Of a stretch of DNA of 64,000 nucleotides, positions 12,208-25,800 are shown piece by piece (positions within the stretch are counted from its first letter, which is position 1; every line of letters begins with the position of its first letter). The notes under the pieces are model-generated. The model ran no database searches. It had not been told where the DNA came from and was given only the letters and a program-made list of their open reading frames with translations. Position numbers and translations under genes: made by a program. Source of the DNA: Hypericum androsaemum (taxonomy: Eukaryota; Streptophyta; Magnoliopsida; Malpighiales; Hypericaceae); the NCBI GenBank assembly GCA_963995505.1, contig OZ023192.1:7733001-7797000 (forward strand), written 5' to 3'.

Positions 12208-12883
12208 CGTTAGTATAGACTCATAGTAGAGTAATCATAAGCTAAATCCAGTCAAGATCAATCTATCCCAATTTATGAGGCACATACACTGTCTAACCCA
12301 CGAGATAAGAATATTTTATGAATCCTTGAATATTTTTATGAATCCTTGAATATTTTTGTCTACATTATGTTTAGCGAATACGGAGTTGGACAAAATAAAA
12401 TTTTGTCCGAAAAAAAGCAGACTTTTGTCCTCTTTATTTTTCAAAATTTTCTTTAATTTGACAAGTTGAACCGGTTTTGCTCAACTCGTCTAATTGGTCT
12501 TATAAAAAATTACTTTTAAAAAACTGGTCTAATTGGTTGACCCACCGGTGGAACCAGTTGAACCAGCAGGATAACTTACCGGATTTAGGGGTGGCCCAAC
12601 CAGTTTTCAACAGAAAAGTTTGACAGACTTTTGTCCAAAACTTCTATAAGATCCCTCAGTTTTTTATTTGCCGCAAAATTCATTCGCTTACAACAAGCCT
12701 ACAGATGAAACATACAGAGTTTTGCAGGAGAACTAGGAGTGTAATGTACAAAAAAAATCGAAATGCGATCTTGACGAGTAACTTGGACCCTGGTAAGATA
12801 CAATTGAGAAAAACTCTAGACTGCTAGATAATTGGACTGCCTTGTATCGAAATACCATCGTTCAGGGAAGGTCTGCCTACCAA
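12208..12883. other. Intergenic and probable HISN1 3' UTR
   Basis: AT-rich with several ACCGGTT/AACCAGTT-like short repeats near 12470-12610. The last 150-250 bp before 12884 probably belongs to the HISN1 transcript. No polyadenylation site is assigned. Confidence 0.4.
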
Positions 12884-15800
12884 CTATAGTCCGAGCCTCG
12901 AAAGGAGCACACGCCATCTCGGTGTTTCTTCGTCGAAGATGTAGGTTAGAGGGGAAACTAAGACTCCACTACCTCCAATCTGCATCAAATCACAAGATGC
13001 AATGTAAAAGTGATTCCTTGACATTTTTCTTTCTTTTACAGTAGCAAAGGTAAGGAAAAAGGAAAAGGGTAGCAGCATAAGACAACACCACAAAGCCTTT
13101 AGTCTATTAGATGGCGTCGACTATATAAATCTTAGCACACCATTAAACTTAATCGTACACTAAATCAATATATTCACACTTCATAGGTCCTGTTTAATTG
13201 TTTGCCACCAAGTTTTCCTTGGTGTCCGACCTCCTGCCTGATGCAGGAAGGCCTAGAGCGTAAAGAGCCGTCGAAAAGAGTAAACAGATGGAAGCAAGGC
13301 AGAAGCTCCACCCAAATTAATCATGGCATCTTAAATCCCAAATGAAAAAATTGCAGGCAAAATTATTAGCTACCCAGGAAAGGAATTTCACGCTCATATT
13401 CGAACATTGAAATGACATACCAAGAGGGAGTAAAAGAGAGGTTTTCCTGATTCTTATAAAATTTAGTGAAAATATGTCCAGAAATCAGCATGAGAAAATG
13501 ACTTACTGCTCTCAGCTGCTGCACAGACTTGTAAAGTGCCTTCTTCGGAACACATATCACTATAGCATAGTAGTCGGGGGTGACCTTCCCATCGCTTTTA
13601 CAGAAAACTGGACTCACGGTAGGACCCTACAAGGAAGCAAGAAAAGAATGCATGAGCTTGAAAATTCAAGAAAGACCTACAACATTTTAACTTGTAATTC
13701 AGCATCTTTTAGATATGAAAGCATAGGGCTCTCAATATAATTCCTTTCAGGAGGCACAACAGACTAAAGTGGCGACCACATAACAAAAGCCTGATATTTA
13801 TAAAAAATATAGGAAAAGCCTGGAGCATTATGTTATTCTAACGAGTACAAATGGTGGATGTCAATCCTTTTGTAACATAGACAGAGGAAAGGTGGGAAGA
13901 GAATTCTTCTGCGTTGATAAGTGCACCTGTAATCCAGCTAGAGATGGTTGACTCAGAACTCGCTCGGCTACTTCCTCACGGCTACTGCCTCTCATGTTTG
14001 CAGTCACCTGCCAAATTGAAAATGAAATAACTGATGGGTGGCAGGGCAGAGGGGCGGGAGAGAGAGTATGTAGAACAAGCCAAGGGCATATTTATTTTCT
14101 CACCATGAACTGACCAACTGCCCTCAAATGTGCCTCTAACCTTTCAAGTATTTCATGAGTTGTGTCTAGTACACCTTTCCGCTGTACTAATGATTTCCTG
14201 CTTGCCACAAGAACTGCCTGGAAAAAGAGCATAGATAAGGTAAGAGAAGTCTGAAGAAAATATCAGGGGCAACATAAAACCTAAAATATGCGATTGAACT
14301 GTTCCTAGGTATGAAAGCCGCTAAGGGCAGAGGTTCAACTTGTACTCCTGCCCCTTGAAATCGGCAAGGACAAGAAAGAACTGCCCGTCATTGGTAGCTC
14401 ACAGCCCAGAAGGTCTCAGGCCCTTTTCTGGAATAAAAGAATATACAATAGAGCAGAGAGAATGGTGCATTTTATTGCTTACCTGGCTCTCAAGAACAAC
14501 TCCGCCTTCAATTTCTTTCAAGTTATTCTCTCTCAAAGTTGTCCCGCTACTGACAAGATCCAAAATAGCATCAGCTATCCCCATCTGAAAATTTTGAAGT
14601 TTCAAATAACAAGTATAAATGCACACAATATGAAAGGAACAGCACTTTTTCAATTCTGGGAGCCTCAAGCTAAGCAGCAAATATTTGCATTAAGAAAGTT
14701 ACAGAATTTTTTTTCTCATTGATAGCCAACCATTGACAAAGCTAACTTTTTAGCTCTGATTAATAGAAATCTAAGAAGTCAGGCATAACATGGTGAGCTT
14801 GAAAATTACTTTCAAAATAAAAAGTAAACTGTAAAATGCTTTTGGATCAAGTGATGAGTATAGGAATTTCCATATCCTACCCAAAACCTTAAGGTAGTGA
14901 GTAGGTGGATCATCCAGACTTATAAACAGGCCTAACCCACTTGCAACTTCCAATGTGGGATTCTCTTCAACACGCCCCCTCAAACAAAGCCCATTGGGCT
15001 GAAGTTTGCACGGGCTTCACATTGCCTCTCGTGCTTTCAAAGGCGGGCCGTGCGAGCACAACGGGCCATGGGCTCGTTAGAGCAATTGGCTCTGATACCA
15101 TATAGGAATTTCCATATCCTACCCAAAACCTTAAGGTAGTGAGTAGGTGGATCATCCAGACTTATAAACAGGCCTAACCCACTTGCAACTTCCAATGTGG
15201 GATTCTCTTCAACAATGAGAAGAAGAAATAAACTATTCGAGAACAGATACGCAGGAGAGATGAAATTCATTTTTTTTCCACGAGTGTACCGAGGCACCAC
15301 AAGAGGAGATGAAAGAAGAGTTTTTGACGAAAATGACTTGAAATAACTCATTAATTTAGCCTTAGAAAAAAAGGTAGCTGCTGGATCAACAGCCAGGTGA
15401 AATATTTGATCTAGTACTGAACCAAATTAATTTGTGCACAAATCAAGACTTAATAGTGCTCTGTGATTCCTGCAGGAAATCTCTTTGTATCAGTAAACCC
15501 ATAATGGCTTTTGAAAGCATAAAAAGGTAAAAACCAATGGATTCGATCAAGCTTGGACCATTTCTCACCGCAGGAGCAGCTTCCAATGCACCGTCAGCAG
15601 ATGAAAATGTAACATGCTTCAACCCTTTATCCTTCATAAATTTAGGGCCTAGCTGGAAAAAAAGCCAAAACAATTTAAACTGCATGCTGCAACTAGAGGC
15701 TGGAATAACAATCGTTCCATATTGATAAAACTTTCATAAACAACTACATCTTACATAAGTGAAGCCAGTAGCAACTCGAAGAGGTTTCTCAGCTGTCCAT

Positions 15801-17936
15801 TGTGGCATTTCTGCCAGTTCTTTTACTGAATTTATATTTTCAAAGATCCCGTACTTTGGAATCTGAAGTTTATTGAAAAAATAAAACATCAAACATATTG
15901 ACCAGAAAAGCTTAATGCGACCAACGCTAGAACTTGCTACCGCGTGTTGAGGATAACTTACTGCTATTGACAAACGGCAATCACCATACTCAAGAGCGTC
16001 ATGAACAAGGATCAGATCTTCATTACCCTGGCCAACGTCATGTTGCAGGAGAACAGTTGCTTATGTCCTTTAATTATTACCAGAAAAATAAAGTGCAACC
16101 GGAAGAATATAAGATCCGGACAGAACGAAGGGTCGGTATTGTTCTCTTTAGTTTTCATTTTGAAAAAAGAAAGTTTGTCAAAAAGGAACAGAGAGGGGCA
16201 TGTGTTTATTGTCAACTAAGAAGAAATAACTACTGAACCTCAGTCAAAACCTTCAGCAAACAGGTAGATATCAGTTTCTCCTTTTCTGTGGACAGACTTT
16301 AACAATATTCAGTAGCCAGAGACTATCGGGTCACTGAAAATGACAACATGTTCAAATTGCCTACCTAAAGTTTCATATGAAATTGCAATATGCTTGAGGT
16401 GGCACTGTGGCAGATACTGACATGTAAGCAGCTGAATGACCACATATAAGCAAATATCTAAATTGATAAAATGGCCAAAACAACATGAAGAAATAGAACT
16501 CTCCAATTAACCAGAATACCTGTCCATATTCACTGAGTGTGTCAAGTCCCACAAATCCAAGATCCAAATCTCCTGATAATAACTTCCTGACAATGTCTTT
16601 AGGTCGCTGGAACCACACCTCTAGGTTGGAGAGCTGTGCAAGAATAATTGTAATAAGACATTAATTAAAGAAATATGTTGACTTAATAGCACCAGTTGAT
16701 AAAAAATTGCTGTACAACCAAATTAGAATAGAATAAAACTTGTGCAAACAACATTGCACCCATCAACCAGCAGGCAAAAATTGTTTCTGAGATAACAAAA
16801 TTTCAACACTTCAATGAAATAAGTCCTATGATTCGAAAAGAAAAGAAAGCTAGTATCTTTCTCCCGATGAAGAAGCTGTCCAATTCCCTTCCAAAACAAG
16901 AGAGCCCGCCAAAGTTCATCAACCAAAGAAAATGAAGTATAACATAATACTTTAATCGGAGAGTTTCAGCTGATAGTGAATGAAATGGGGTGCACTGTTA
17001 ACTTCACTGGTGTTAAAACATAGGACCAGAAAATCTTTAGCAAAACCACCAGAAATCATGCATCAACTGACAGCCAAATAGCCAAGATATTAGTGTTCGA
17101 ATACAGTCATCATGGAAGTACGGAGAGGAGACCTGTGGGATTTCTGCAACATACTGCCGCGGGTTCACTTGCCTCACCGATAATTGACAATCCTTAACAC
17201 AATGCCAGCAAGACAAGGGGAAACAAGATGGTAAGATAATCGCATTAAACAAGAATTAAAACCAATACACAGCTTAAGTCCAATAGAGCATCTATCCTAT
17301 CAAATATAGCAAAACAACTAAATCATCGTAGCATATCGCTTGATCGTGATCGAAAAGATCAGTGCTCAGACATCATACTGGCTGGCTAAATAAATCTCCA
17401 TAGTGAGGGCCAGCCACTATATCGTTCCAAAGACACCAACTTTCACTAAACTCGCACCAATCCTCTCCGCGCACCTTCGTAATATCTATAGTGAGGGCAG
17501 ACACCAACTTTCACTGAACTCGCACAAATCCGCTCCGAGCGCCTTCCTAATCTCCGTAGTGAGGGCCACTATATCATTCCAAACTTTCACTAAACTTCCA
17601 CTAACTCGCACCAATCATCTCCGCATCAAACAAACCCCCTAATGCCTCTACCTTGAGGAGATCGAGAGTGTCCGTAGAGAGGCGGCCTTTGCTGGGCAAG
17701 CCGAGCCGGATCTCGTGCCGCTCCGACGCCTTGCCGTCGGGTCTTCCGTTGACAACCGCCGCCTGGGATTGGGACCGCAGGCAGCGAACCGCTCCCCGGC
17801 AGTAACTGAGCGGCGTCGGGGAAGAGACCCAAGAAGGGTTGGAGGTTAGGGAAGCGGGGAACAAGGAGGGGCAGTGTGGGAAGTTTGGCTGCAGAAGGAG
17901 AGACATGGAAGAGGAGAAACTAGAAGAAGACGACAT
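12884..17936 (-). CDS. HISN1: ATP phosphoribosyltransferase, plastid (histidine biosynthesis step 1)
   Basis: Eleven exons chain in frame with GT-AG borders: 17936-17652, 17192-17133, 16633-16520, 16027-15962, 15862-15755, 15652-15569, 14584-14483, 14217-14104, 14007-13927, 13626-13507 and 12979-12884. The product is 409 residues, the usual plant length. It condenses ATP with PRPP to phosphoribosyl-ATP, the committed and histidine-inhibited step in the chloroplast stroma. Family motifs in order: [104 protein letters not shown], and the C-terminal regulatory part [15 protein letters not shown]. The first 60-65 residues are Ser/Pro-rich, fitting a transit peptide. The intron between exons 6 and 7 holds a TRIM element. 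No lesion is seen. Confidence 0.95.
14859..15214 (-). mobile_element. TRIM element inside a HISN1 intron
   Basis: Two 114-bp direct repeats (14859-14972 and 15101-15214) flank a 128-bp interior. Read on the minus strand, the LTR starts TGTTGAAGAGAATCCCAC. The interior starts with the tRNA-Met primer site TGGTATCAGAGC (15100-15089) and ends in the purine-rich GTTTGAGGGGGCG. A 5-bp target duplication ATGAG lies at 14854-14858 and 15215-15219. There is no coding capacity, as expected of terminal-repeat retrotransposons in miniature. Direction is opposite to that of the second TRIM at 43502 and the same as the host gene. Confidence 0.92.
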
Positions 17937-17992
17937 CTATCTATCTGGCTTTGAGGAGAGAGAAAAGGTTTCAGAATTGTCTGAGTTTGGTG

Positions 17993-18032
17993 GTGAGAAG
18001 TGAGAAGTGAGAAGTGAGAAGTGAGAAGTGTG
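17993..18032. repeat. 7-bp tandem repeat in the HISN1 5' leader
   Basis: About five copies of GTGAGAA lie 60-95 bp upstream of the HISN1 start. On the transcribed strand this is a pyrimidine-rich TTCTCAC run. An out-of-frame ATG reading starting at 18193 overlaps here and is best seen as leader or a possible upstream ORF. Confidence 0.7.
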
Positions 18033-18299
18033 AAGTGAGGAGGAGGAGGAAACTGGGAATACTCTTCTATTGACTGTCGGAGTGCTGGGACGACTCGATT
18101 TTCCTCGTTTTCTTCTGTTCTGGCTGCGGCCTCCCGAGATTTTCTCTTTCTTTCACTTTCACTTTCACTTTGGTCAAGCTCCGGTTTTACCATTTTTAGT
18201 TGGTAATAATATTGTCGTAATTTTTTCCTAAAGACAACTAGGTATTGTATTGTATGTCATTAGAATTAGGAGGGTAGATTAGATTAGATTATATTTATC

Positions 18300-20500
18300 T
18301 TTTTGTTAGAAGTGGTGAGCGCTATGTCCTCATTTATTGAGAACCAGAGTCATTACAGGGAACCGAACGGATAATGCCCGAAGCTCCACTATCAAACAAC
18401 AAAAGCCTAAAACATCATATCCCAACGGAAGTGAGAGGGCAAAGTTTGATAGCCAGTTGGCTACAACATTTCCCTCGCGAAAGCAATGTTGGACCTCCAC
18501 GTGCCAAGAACGGCAGATGAGATTTTGACAACTAATCACGAGAGACGACAACTGGTGCTCCCTTGCTACGCCCTCGATAAGACATCTTTTTGCCACTTAC
18601 GAATTTGTCTCCAAAATAGCCCGCAGTTCGGATGCCAGGGAGGTGCAGACACTCGTGTTTACCGCAAAACCAACACACCACGCACCCCTCAAATCTCTGA
18701 TAACTCCACTGCCGCCCGCCAAGCCTGGGTTACCTTTCAACGACCCATCCGTGTTCAGCTTGAACCATCCGTGTTCAACTTGAACCATCCTTTCGGCAGC
18801 GGCTTCCAGACCACCAATCGATCCTCCCTTTAAAGACCACCACCTGCCTTATTCTCTCTACCATGCCAAGCTGAGCTAAACTTTCGTGCTCAACTTATGA
18901 CCAGCTCAGACAGCACATTCTCTCATCTAGCAACCCCGCCATCAATATCCCTAGCAAAAGCCACATCATCACGCCACCGCCAGATCCACCAACATGCAGT
19001 AGTGAAGGTCGTGCTCCATCTCACTCCCTGCTTATCAACTATATCGAGACCAATATTTCATTCCAGCCAATCTGACTCATCTAACCACAAGAAATAATGT
19101 CAAGCCGGAGCTGGTACCAAGCATCGCCATAGGCTACGAGAACCCTGAGAATCCTACAAAAGATGTTGTATTATCTCTTAAGAATTCCCACACCGAGGAC
19201 AGTAATAGTGCAGAGAGAAATGGCATCGAAATAATTCCATGTTAGTCATCAGTTTCCCTTTCAAGTAAGTCCAGACAAAAAATTGAATTTTCTCTGGGAT
19301 ATGTAACCGCCAAACACGTTGTCATATGGTAGAATATACACTCAAAGCCCCCTCAACATGCGTCATATGTAAATACGCAGATTTGGTAGTGAACTGGCCA
19401 TTGGCAAAATGCCTCCAAGCCAAAGCATCAACCATTGTATCATTATTCTCCAAGAATATGCCTGCTAATGGCGGCCTTCATTCATCAGGAAAAGCATAAC
19501 ATAATTTCTCCCAATCTCATCCCTCACCATCAACTCAATAATCCGCTATGAGATAGTCTATGTCTGACGGCGGTACAGCTTAGCCAACGAGTTCCTCATG
19601 CAAGTCTGCTAGTAGCCAATGGCCTTGCCAAAAATAGATGCTCTGCCTATTTCCAGTTGACCATAAAATCCCCTCAAGCAACCTTGACAAGGCTGCCACA
19701 AATAGCAGACTATTAGGTATATGAAGGGGAAGGTGACCCCACCTCCGACCAGATTGTATAGGGATCGGAAAGAAATTGCCAACCAAGCTTCTGAATTAAT
19801 ACATCATTTGTAATACGAGCACTACGAATACCAAGACCTCCTAGCGCACGAGGGCGACAAACTTTCTCCCACCTCTTCAGATGTACCCGTTGTATGTCAT
19901 ATGTCTACCACCCCCCCCCCCCCCCCCCCCCCCCCCCACAACCCCAAAAAAAACTTGCGGCTAAGCTTATCCAACTTTTCATAGAATCAAGCTGGCAACT
20001 TAATAACTTGCATCGCATACAATGGTATTATCGAGACATGCCTGCCATTGTTAGTTACTTGGCCTTCCATCCGGCTAAGCACCCATGCACACGTTCCTAT
20101 AAGAAACTAAAGGTCTCTGTGTTAACTCAATTATGCAAGGATGGAATACCCACGCACTTGCCAAGGTCCGTTGTTGAGTCCATCCCCAATGTACTACTCA
20201 ACAAGGGGTGACATTTTTGGAGAAAAAGACTCGAGATTTGGGCCGACTAACAGCTTAACCTGATGCCAAATAAAAAGCATAAATACATGCTGAATAGTGC
20301 AAACTTATTCCATACTGGCCTCTGCAAAAAAAGCAACATCATCGGTAAAATGCAGGTGGGACAGTACCTGCCCATCTCTGAAAATCTGGATTGGTTTCCA
20401 TTCTCCTTTTGCCACAGAGATAGAGATCCAATATGCAAGCTTCTCTATACAGAGGACAAAGAGGTAAGGCGTACTTGTCCTGGATACTCATAAAGGATTA
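18300..20500 (-). mobile_element. LINE-type non-LTR retrotransposon, 5'-truncated and decayed
   Basis: On the minus strand, three recognisable pieces appear in order. First is the end of reverse transcriptase (PYLFVLCIEKLAYWI, then FTDDVAFFAEA at the catalytic site, about 20490-20300). Next is the zinc-binding zf-RVT region (WRLHIPEKIQFFVW, CPRCGNS, about 19500-19170). Last is a plant RNase H-like domain (WFKLNTDGSLKGNPG, GVIRDLRGAW, about 18780-18620, and HVEVQHCFREGNVVANWL near 18480). Many stops and frameshifts interrupt it. The endonuclease and 5' half are missing, as usual for truncated LINE insertions. A poly-C run at 19911-19937 interrupts the body. Confidence 0.85.
19911..19937. repeat. 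Poly-C tract of 27 bases
   Basis: Uninterrupted C run within the LINE remnant. Length is likely unstable and assembly-sensitive. Confidence 0.85.
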
Positions 20501-20829
20501 GACAGGTTTCTTGGTGTATAAGGGTTTGTCTATTATATAAAGACATGTTACTTTAGTTCATGTATGGCTTTGTGACCTGGATACTCATAAATAAAAATTC
20601 TCATTTCTCCCAGTGAACGTAGGCATTAGGCCAAGCCACGTAAATTCCCGTGTCCATTCTTTGCATGTTCTTGTTCTCTTGACATCCTCGATTTTCTAAC
20701 ACTAGGTTGTGGGGTAGTCTTTTGATAAGAATTTGAGAGTTTGGAGAAGTCTTTTTGTGAAATAGTCTTGTCTTTTCTTTACCTTAGGTATTTTTATTTT
20801 TATGTGATGTTGTGTTTGTGTAATCTTCC

Positions 20830-22155
20830 TTAGTTTTTGCTTGAGGACAAACAAAGATTCAAGTGTGGAGGTGTGGCGAGTGTCCAAAATACTAGTTTTG
20901 CCATGTCATTTATGTGTCTTATTCTGTATTTTGAGTTCATTTGTCTTTGAGTCTTGAGTCTTTGTATCCATTTTAGGCTTGTTACCTCGAATGAATTTAA
21001 TTGTTGAGTCTTTTGGCATTTTAGGAGGATTCCAAAGGAAAGGGCGTGAAAAGAAAACTTTTGAAGGCTAAATCCAAGCGGAGTAAGAGAAGAGGAAGAG
21101 TTCAAGCCAAGCTAGCCGTGAGAAGCCCAGAGCTGTGCAAAGGGATACAGAAACCGTGCACTATGAGATATCGTTTGGAGGTCAAAGCAACTATTCTAGG
21201 ACCTACTCCGTATGAACCTGATTTGGAGTCGCGTGGAGACGAAGAAAAAGAAAAGACCAGAAGACGCGCACAAAACTTTTTTTCAATGGTCTGTTGTCGC
21301 ACGAAGTACTCCACATCCAGCACTGAATGAAGAAGAATTGATCCATACGAAGTATTGCCATATGAAGAAGGTTGGGTCAGAGCAGAATTTGTGTAAGGGC
21401 GAGATAACTTCGTTAGCAAGTTGTCTATTCTCAGCAGACATGAGTCGTGGGCCACACTTGCATACATTGGAATCATCAATAGAATATTTTTTACAAGACT
21501 TGTATGATACACTTTGATCATTCTTGTATTTTTTATCTTTTGCAAGGAGGTGAAACTATATAAACCCCTCTTGTCTTTAACTGAGATAGCCTTTTGAGAC
21601 TCTAGTTATGATTTTCTTTGAGAAGAGCTCACTCACTCCCTAAGTAGGAGGCTAGGAAAATTTAAGGAGAAAAAGACTAAGAGGGACTTCAATTATAGAG
21701 TACTCTAAACCTTATCTCATTTATTTGCTTGTGACATTTATGGCTTTCCTTCTTGGTGCATTTAAGTTTCATTTCACGATGTGTGAGTAGAGTTCTTTTG
21801 TTAGGTGTCTTAAGTGCACCAAACTAGCTAGGCATTCGAATGGGATTTTAATCCTTAGAGCATGTACTTGTTGAAGGTTGTAATGCTTCTAGTCTACGCA
21901 GACATAGGTTGAGATTAATAGCGGGAGCGTTAAGTCTTGACGTACGAACTAGCTAGATGATCAAGTGAGAACCCAAAGAACGAGAGTGAAAATGGACCAT
22001 GAAAAGGGACAACTATTAGATTATGAAAGGTAACAAAGCTATCTCAACAAATATTTAAAACTGTTGCATTTCAAAGAAATCGAACTCGAGACTTTTTGAT
22101 TAAGTTAGAAAAACTTCCTCACTATTTGATTTAAGTGCTTGTTGGTACGTGCACA
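20830..22155 (+). mobile_element. Probable 3' end of an LTR retrotransposon (PPT plus LTR remnant)
   Basis: TTGCTTGAGGACAAACAAAG and AAGTGTGGAGGTGTGG (about 20838-20876) resemble the sequence that precedes the 3' LTR in Tat/Athila-type gypsy elements. A candidate LTR starts TGTCCAAAA at 20881. It holds a TATA box (CTATATAAA, 21556-21564) and may end near GTACGTGCACA at 22155. No second LTR or pol is attached, so the borders are inferred. Open frames at 21046-21545 are not recognised as proteins. Confidence 0.4.
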
Positions 22156-22400
22156 AACATAATTCACGCTCTACATATTCGAGCTATTGAGAACACAATA
22201 ATATTAAATATTTATTGAGATGACTTTGACACATTTCAAAGATTCCACCCAGCTCAAATCTAGATAAAATTGGTAATTTGGTACAGCAAGAGGATCTTTA
22301 AAAAAAAAATTCTTTTTGGTGGAATAAGAAAAAACATAATTCACGCTCTTGTGCATAAGAATAAGATTTGGGTTTATCCCAAAAACAAAGGAAGCGGGGC

Positions 22401-22437
<37 letters not shown>

Positions 22438-22878
22438 CCTTATTTTGGTAAAACCTATTACAACTCTCTTTCTCCTCCCACCTCCCGATCTAGCCACCAC
22501 TCACCCCTCACCCCATCCATACCAATTCCACCCCTCTTCTTTCTCTCTCTAAGCGCCGACACACACTCACTCTCTCTTCTCTCATTTTCTTCCGATTTTC
22601 CATTTTCTGTTTTAATTAATTTCCTCCTCCTCCTCTTCCTCTTCCTCTGGATTTGGATCCGGGCAAGCCCGCCACGACACCCCAACCGTCACCGGAAGGG
22701 CATTTCCGTCATCTGAACTCCGCGCCTCGGAAACGGGCCCCCGATCTCGAGTTGGGAGCGGAGAAGATGGCTCCGTAAACAATTAGGGCACCCTTTTTTT
22801 CTTAGGGGGGGAAATAACGGGAGTTGCTAAATTAAGCAAGTGAGGGGCGAAAAAAGGGAGGGAGGGGAGGGGGGGAAA
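22156..22878 (+). promoter_or_regulatory. NIPA gene 5' flank and leader with GA and CT tracts
   Basis: A (GA)n microsatellite lies at about 22404-22434. A strongly pyrimidine-rich leader (22440-22660) follows, then a G-rich stretch just before the ATG. No second gene is apparent. Confidence 0.55.
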
Positions 22879-25800
22879 ATGGTGGGTGCGAGTCCTAGCT
22901 GGAGGGACTCGTACAAGGGGATGTCGTCGGATAACGTGAAAGGCTTAGTTCTGGCATTGTCTTCGAGCATCTTCATCGGCGCCAGCTTCATCGTCAAGAA
23001 GAAGGGCCTCAAGAAGGCCGGCGCTTCGGGTCTCCGCGCAGGTACTAATGTTACATACTTGCTGTCCCTTTTGTGGGTTAGATAATTCGATTCGGGCTGT
23101 TTGGAAAGTGTATCTGAATCGTATTCGGGAATTAGGATACATCACAAATGGCGCAATGAGCTGTTGGAGTTGCTCTTCTCACTTAACCGGGCGGTTTAAT
23201 TGAGTTCGATGTCTAGCTTTTGGAGATCCTTGTTGTTTGGGCTTCTGGTTGTTTTCAGTAACTGGTCTAAGTTTGGAGCATTGTCTTGTGAGTGGAGTGG
23301 GTATTAGTTACTGCATTTTCTGATCTTTGGTTCGCTTGATAGAATTTTGCTGTCTAAAAACGTGTTGCATCTTTATGGTTACGAATGTGATGACGATTGA
23401 TTATTCGAAATTCTGAGAATTTCCTTTATTTCATGCCTCTTTGGCTGCATTGGCCTTCATGTGCTAGCAGAAGTTTTGGCAGTTGGATTTGAATTGACTG
23501 TTCTAAAGATAGAGCTTTGGCTTTCTTGACAGGTAGCGGAGGCTATTCATATTTGTATGAACCTCTTTGGTGGGTCGGCATGATTACAAGTACGTTGATT
23601 CGAACGGTTTCCCATTTGTATAATTCTTCCTATCAAGATTTTAAAATGTCATATCGATGCCGAACTCGCTCTGAGATATTTCTTGTAAATCAATGCTGAT
23701 GCTTTCTTCTTTGTTTGGACAGTGATTGTTGGAGAAATTGCAAACTTTGCAGCTTATGCTTTTGCACCAGCCATATTGGTCACTCCTCTTGGAGCTCTTA
23801 GCATTATTATCAGGTAGTACTGATGATATCTTCATTACCTTCTGCCTAGGAGTGTAATATTTCAGAATCAAGTTCTGATTATCTTGTTGTTTCTGTAGTG
23901 CGGCCCTTGCACATGTTATTCTGCGCGAGAAGCTACATATTTTTGGGATCCTTGGCTGCATCCTTTGTGTTGTGGGTTCCACTACCATTGTCCTGCATGC
24001 TCCTCAAGAGAGAGAGATTGATTCTGTGAGAGAAGTCTGGAATCTTGCTACTGAGCCTGGTATAGAGTGCCTTTTTATCTGCAATTCAAGAGTGATATTG
24101 TTTAGGGCTATCTAGTTAGATGTTAAGGTATGAACTAAACTGTTGGGTAATTCTTTTCCTCCAGCATTCCTGTTCTATGCGGCTTTGGTCATGACAGCTG
24201 TATTCATTCTCATATTCCAATTTATCCCTGAATACGGCCAAACACACATAATGGTTTACATCGGTATCTGTTCTCTTGTTGGCTCTTTATCGGTATGTTT
24301 CTTTTCGTTGTTTACTCTATTTTATTTTCCTGATGATGCCTCCTCTTTAAGCAGTCTAATGTGATAATATATCCACCTTTTGGCAGGTCATGAGTGTCAA
24401 AGCTCTTGGTATTGCGCTTAAGTTGACGTTGTCAGGAATGAATCAGTTTATATTTCCTGAAACGTGGGCTTTCGCCGTCGTTGTAATTACTTGTGTACTC
24501 ACCCAAATGAATTACTTGAACAAGGTAGGCGCTTCTATAATTGTCTCATAACAATCTTGAGATCTTCTAACCTTTTATGTTCTCTCCCTTTATTTTTTCC
24601 TATGATTTGTCTCATTTTACATGGTACTTTGTGTTTTTCTACACTCCAATAATTTCATTCCCATTATCATTTATATTCAACTACGCTTGCAAATTTTTTG
24701 TTGTTGAGATCTCTATATCATTCTTGTCCTATTACGCCACTGCAAATATTTTCAGCACCCAGCTAGTGGTAAACTAGCTTATATTACCATGGGATACAAA
24801 CATGCAGTCATTTTCCCTGCGGATATATTGTTCTATTGGATAAGAAAGATTACGGTGGAGATTACTCTCTACACTTCCTACTCCCATGTTGCGACAGATT
24901 TGTCGGAGAAGTTAATATAATTTCATTGGTTTGCTTTGGTTGTTAGACATTCTTTGTAAGACTTTTCTGTAGACTACAAACATCCTTGTGGATTATGTCA
25001 CGTGCTGGTAACTGCATTGCTTGAAAGTCCAAAGGTTTCAAACATTGCCAGGGTTTCCTGCCCTACTAATCTTTTCGAACGTGTCTTTCAACATATCAGA
25101 ACCTTGAAAGTGGCACAACTTCTATAACTATCTATGTTTCAAGCATGAAAAGCATTTTGAAGCTAGTTCATAAATGGCTTGTTTGATGGTTTGACATCAT
25201 TAGATATTTTCAATGAAGACGGTTGGAAGCATGCGAGGCAAGAATGGGCAAATGACATGGGGTGATTTCATTTTGTAATGCAACACAACATTTAGCCTGG
25301 CAAGCCTGAGACAGAATTAATGCGAGCTAGCGATCATTAGTTCAATTGCTTTCAGTTTGAAATTCTTACTTGAATATTTTACATTAAACAATTGCAATTC
25401 TGGAAAGAGAAAGAATATTAAGGCTACAATTGGTTATAAATATAACAAATTAGAGACTTTTCCATATAATTGATTTTCTGGGAACGTAAACACTATTCGT
25501 TGTTTGGCTGATATTTAAAAGTTATTGGCATGTACTTTTCGTTATTTGTCTGTACATCTGAAAGTTTGTCATCCAAAAGTCATTTGAAACAGATTTTGTA
25601 CGTGTTGTTCACTGTTAGGGGTGTGTTTTACGGAGAACCTTTCCGTATAACACTTCCTTTGAAATACAAAAAGTTCTCTTTATGTTGGTAAAACTGATTC
25701 CTGTACAAAGATCTGACTTGCAAACAAACACCGGGAAGTAGGGAAAAGTGTTTCCTGGAAAACCAATTACAAAAAACAAACAAAGATTAAGTTATTTCTT

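Noticed and set aside
17846..18193. A 115-codon minus-strand frame starting at 18193, overlapping the HISN1 first exon
   Set aside because: It is out of frame with the conserved HISN1 exon, ends in low-complexity sequence and shows no family. It is treated as leader or a possible upstream ORF.
21046..21545. Overlapping frames on both strands in the 20.8-22.2 kb LTR-like stretch
   Set aside because: No family motif, and both strands are open over the same bases, so coding is unlikely.
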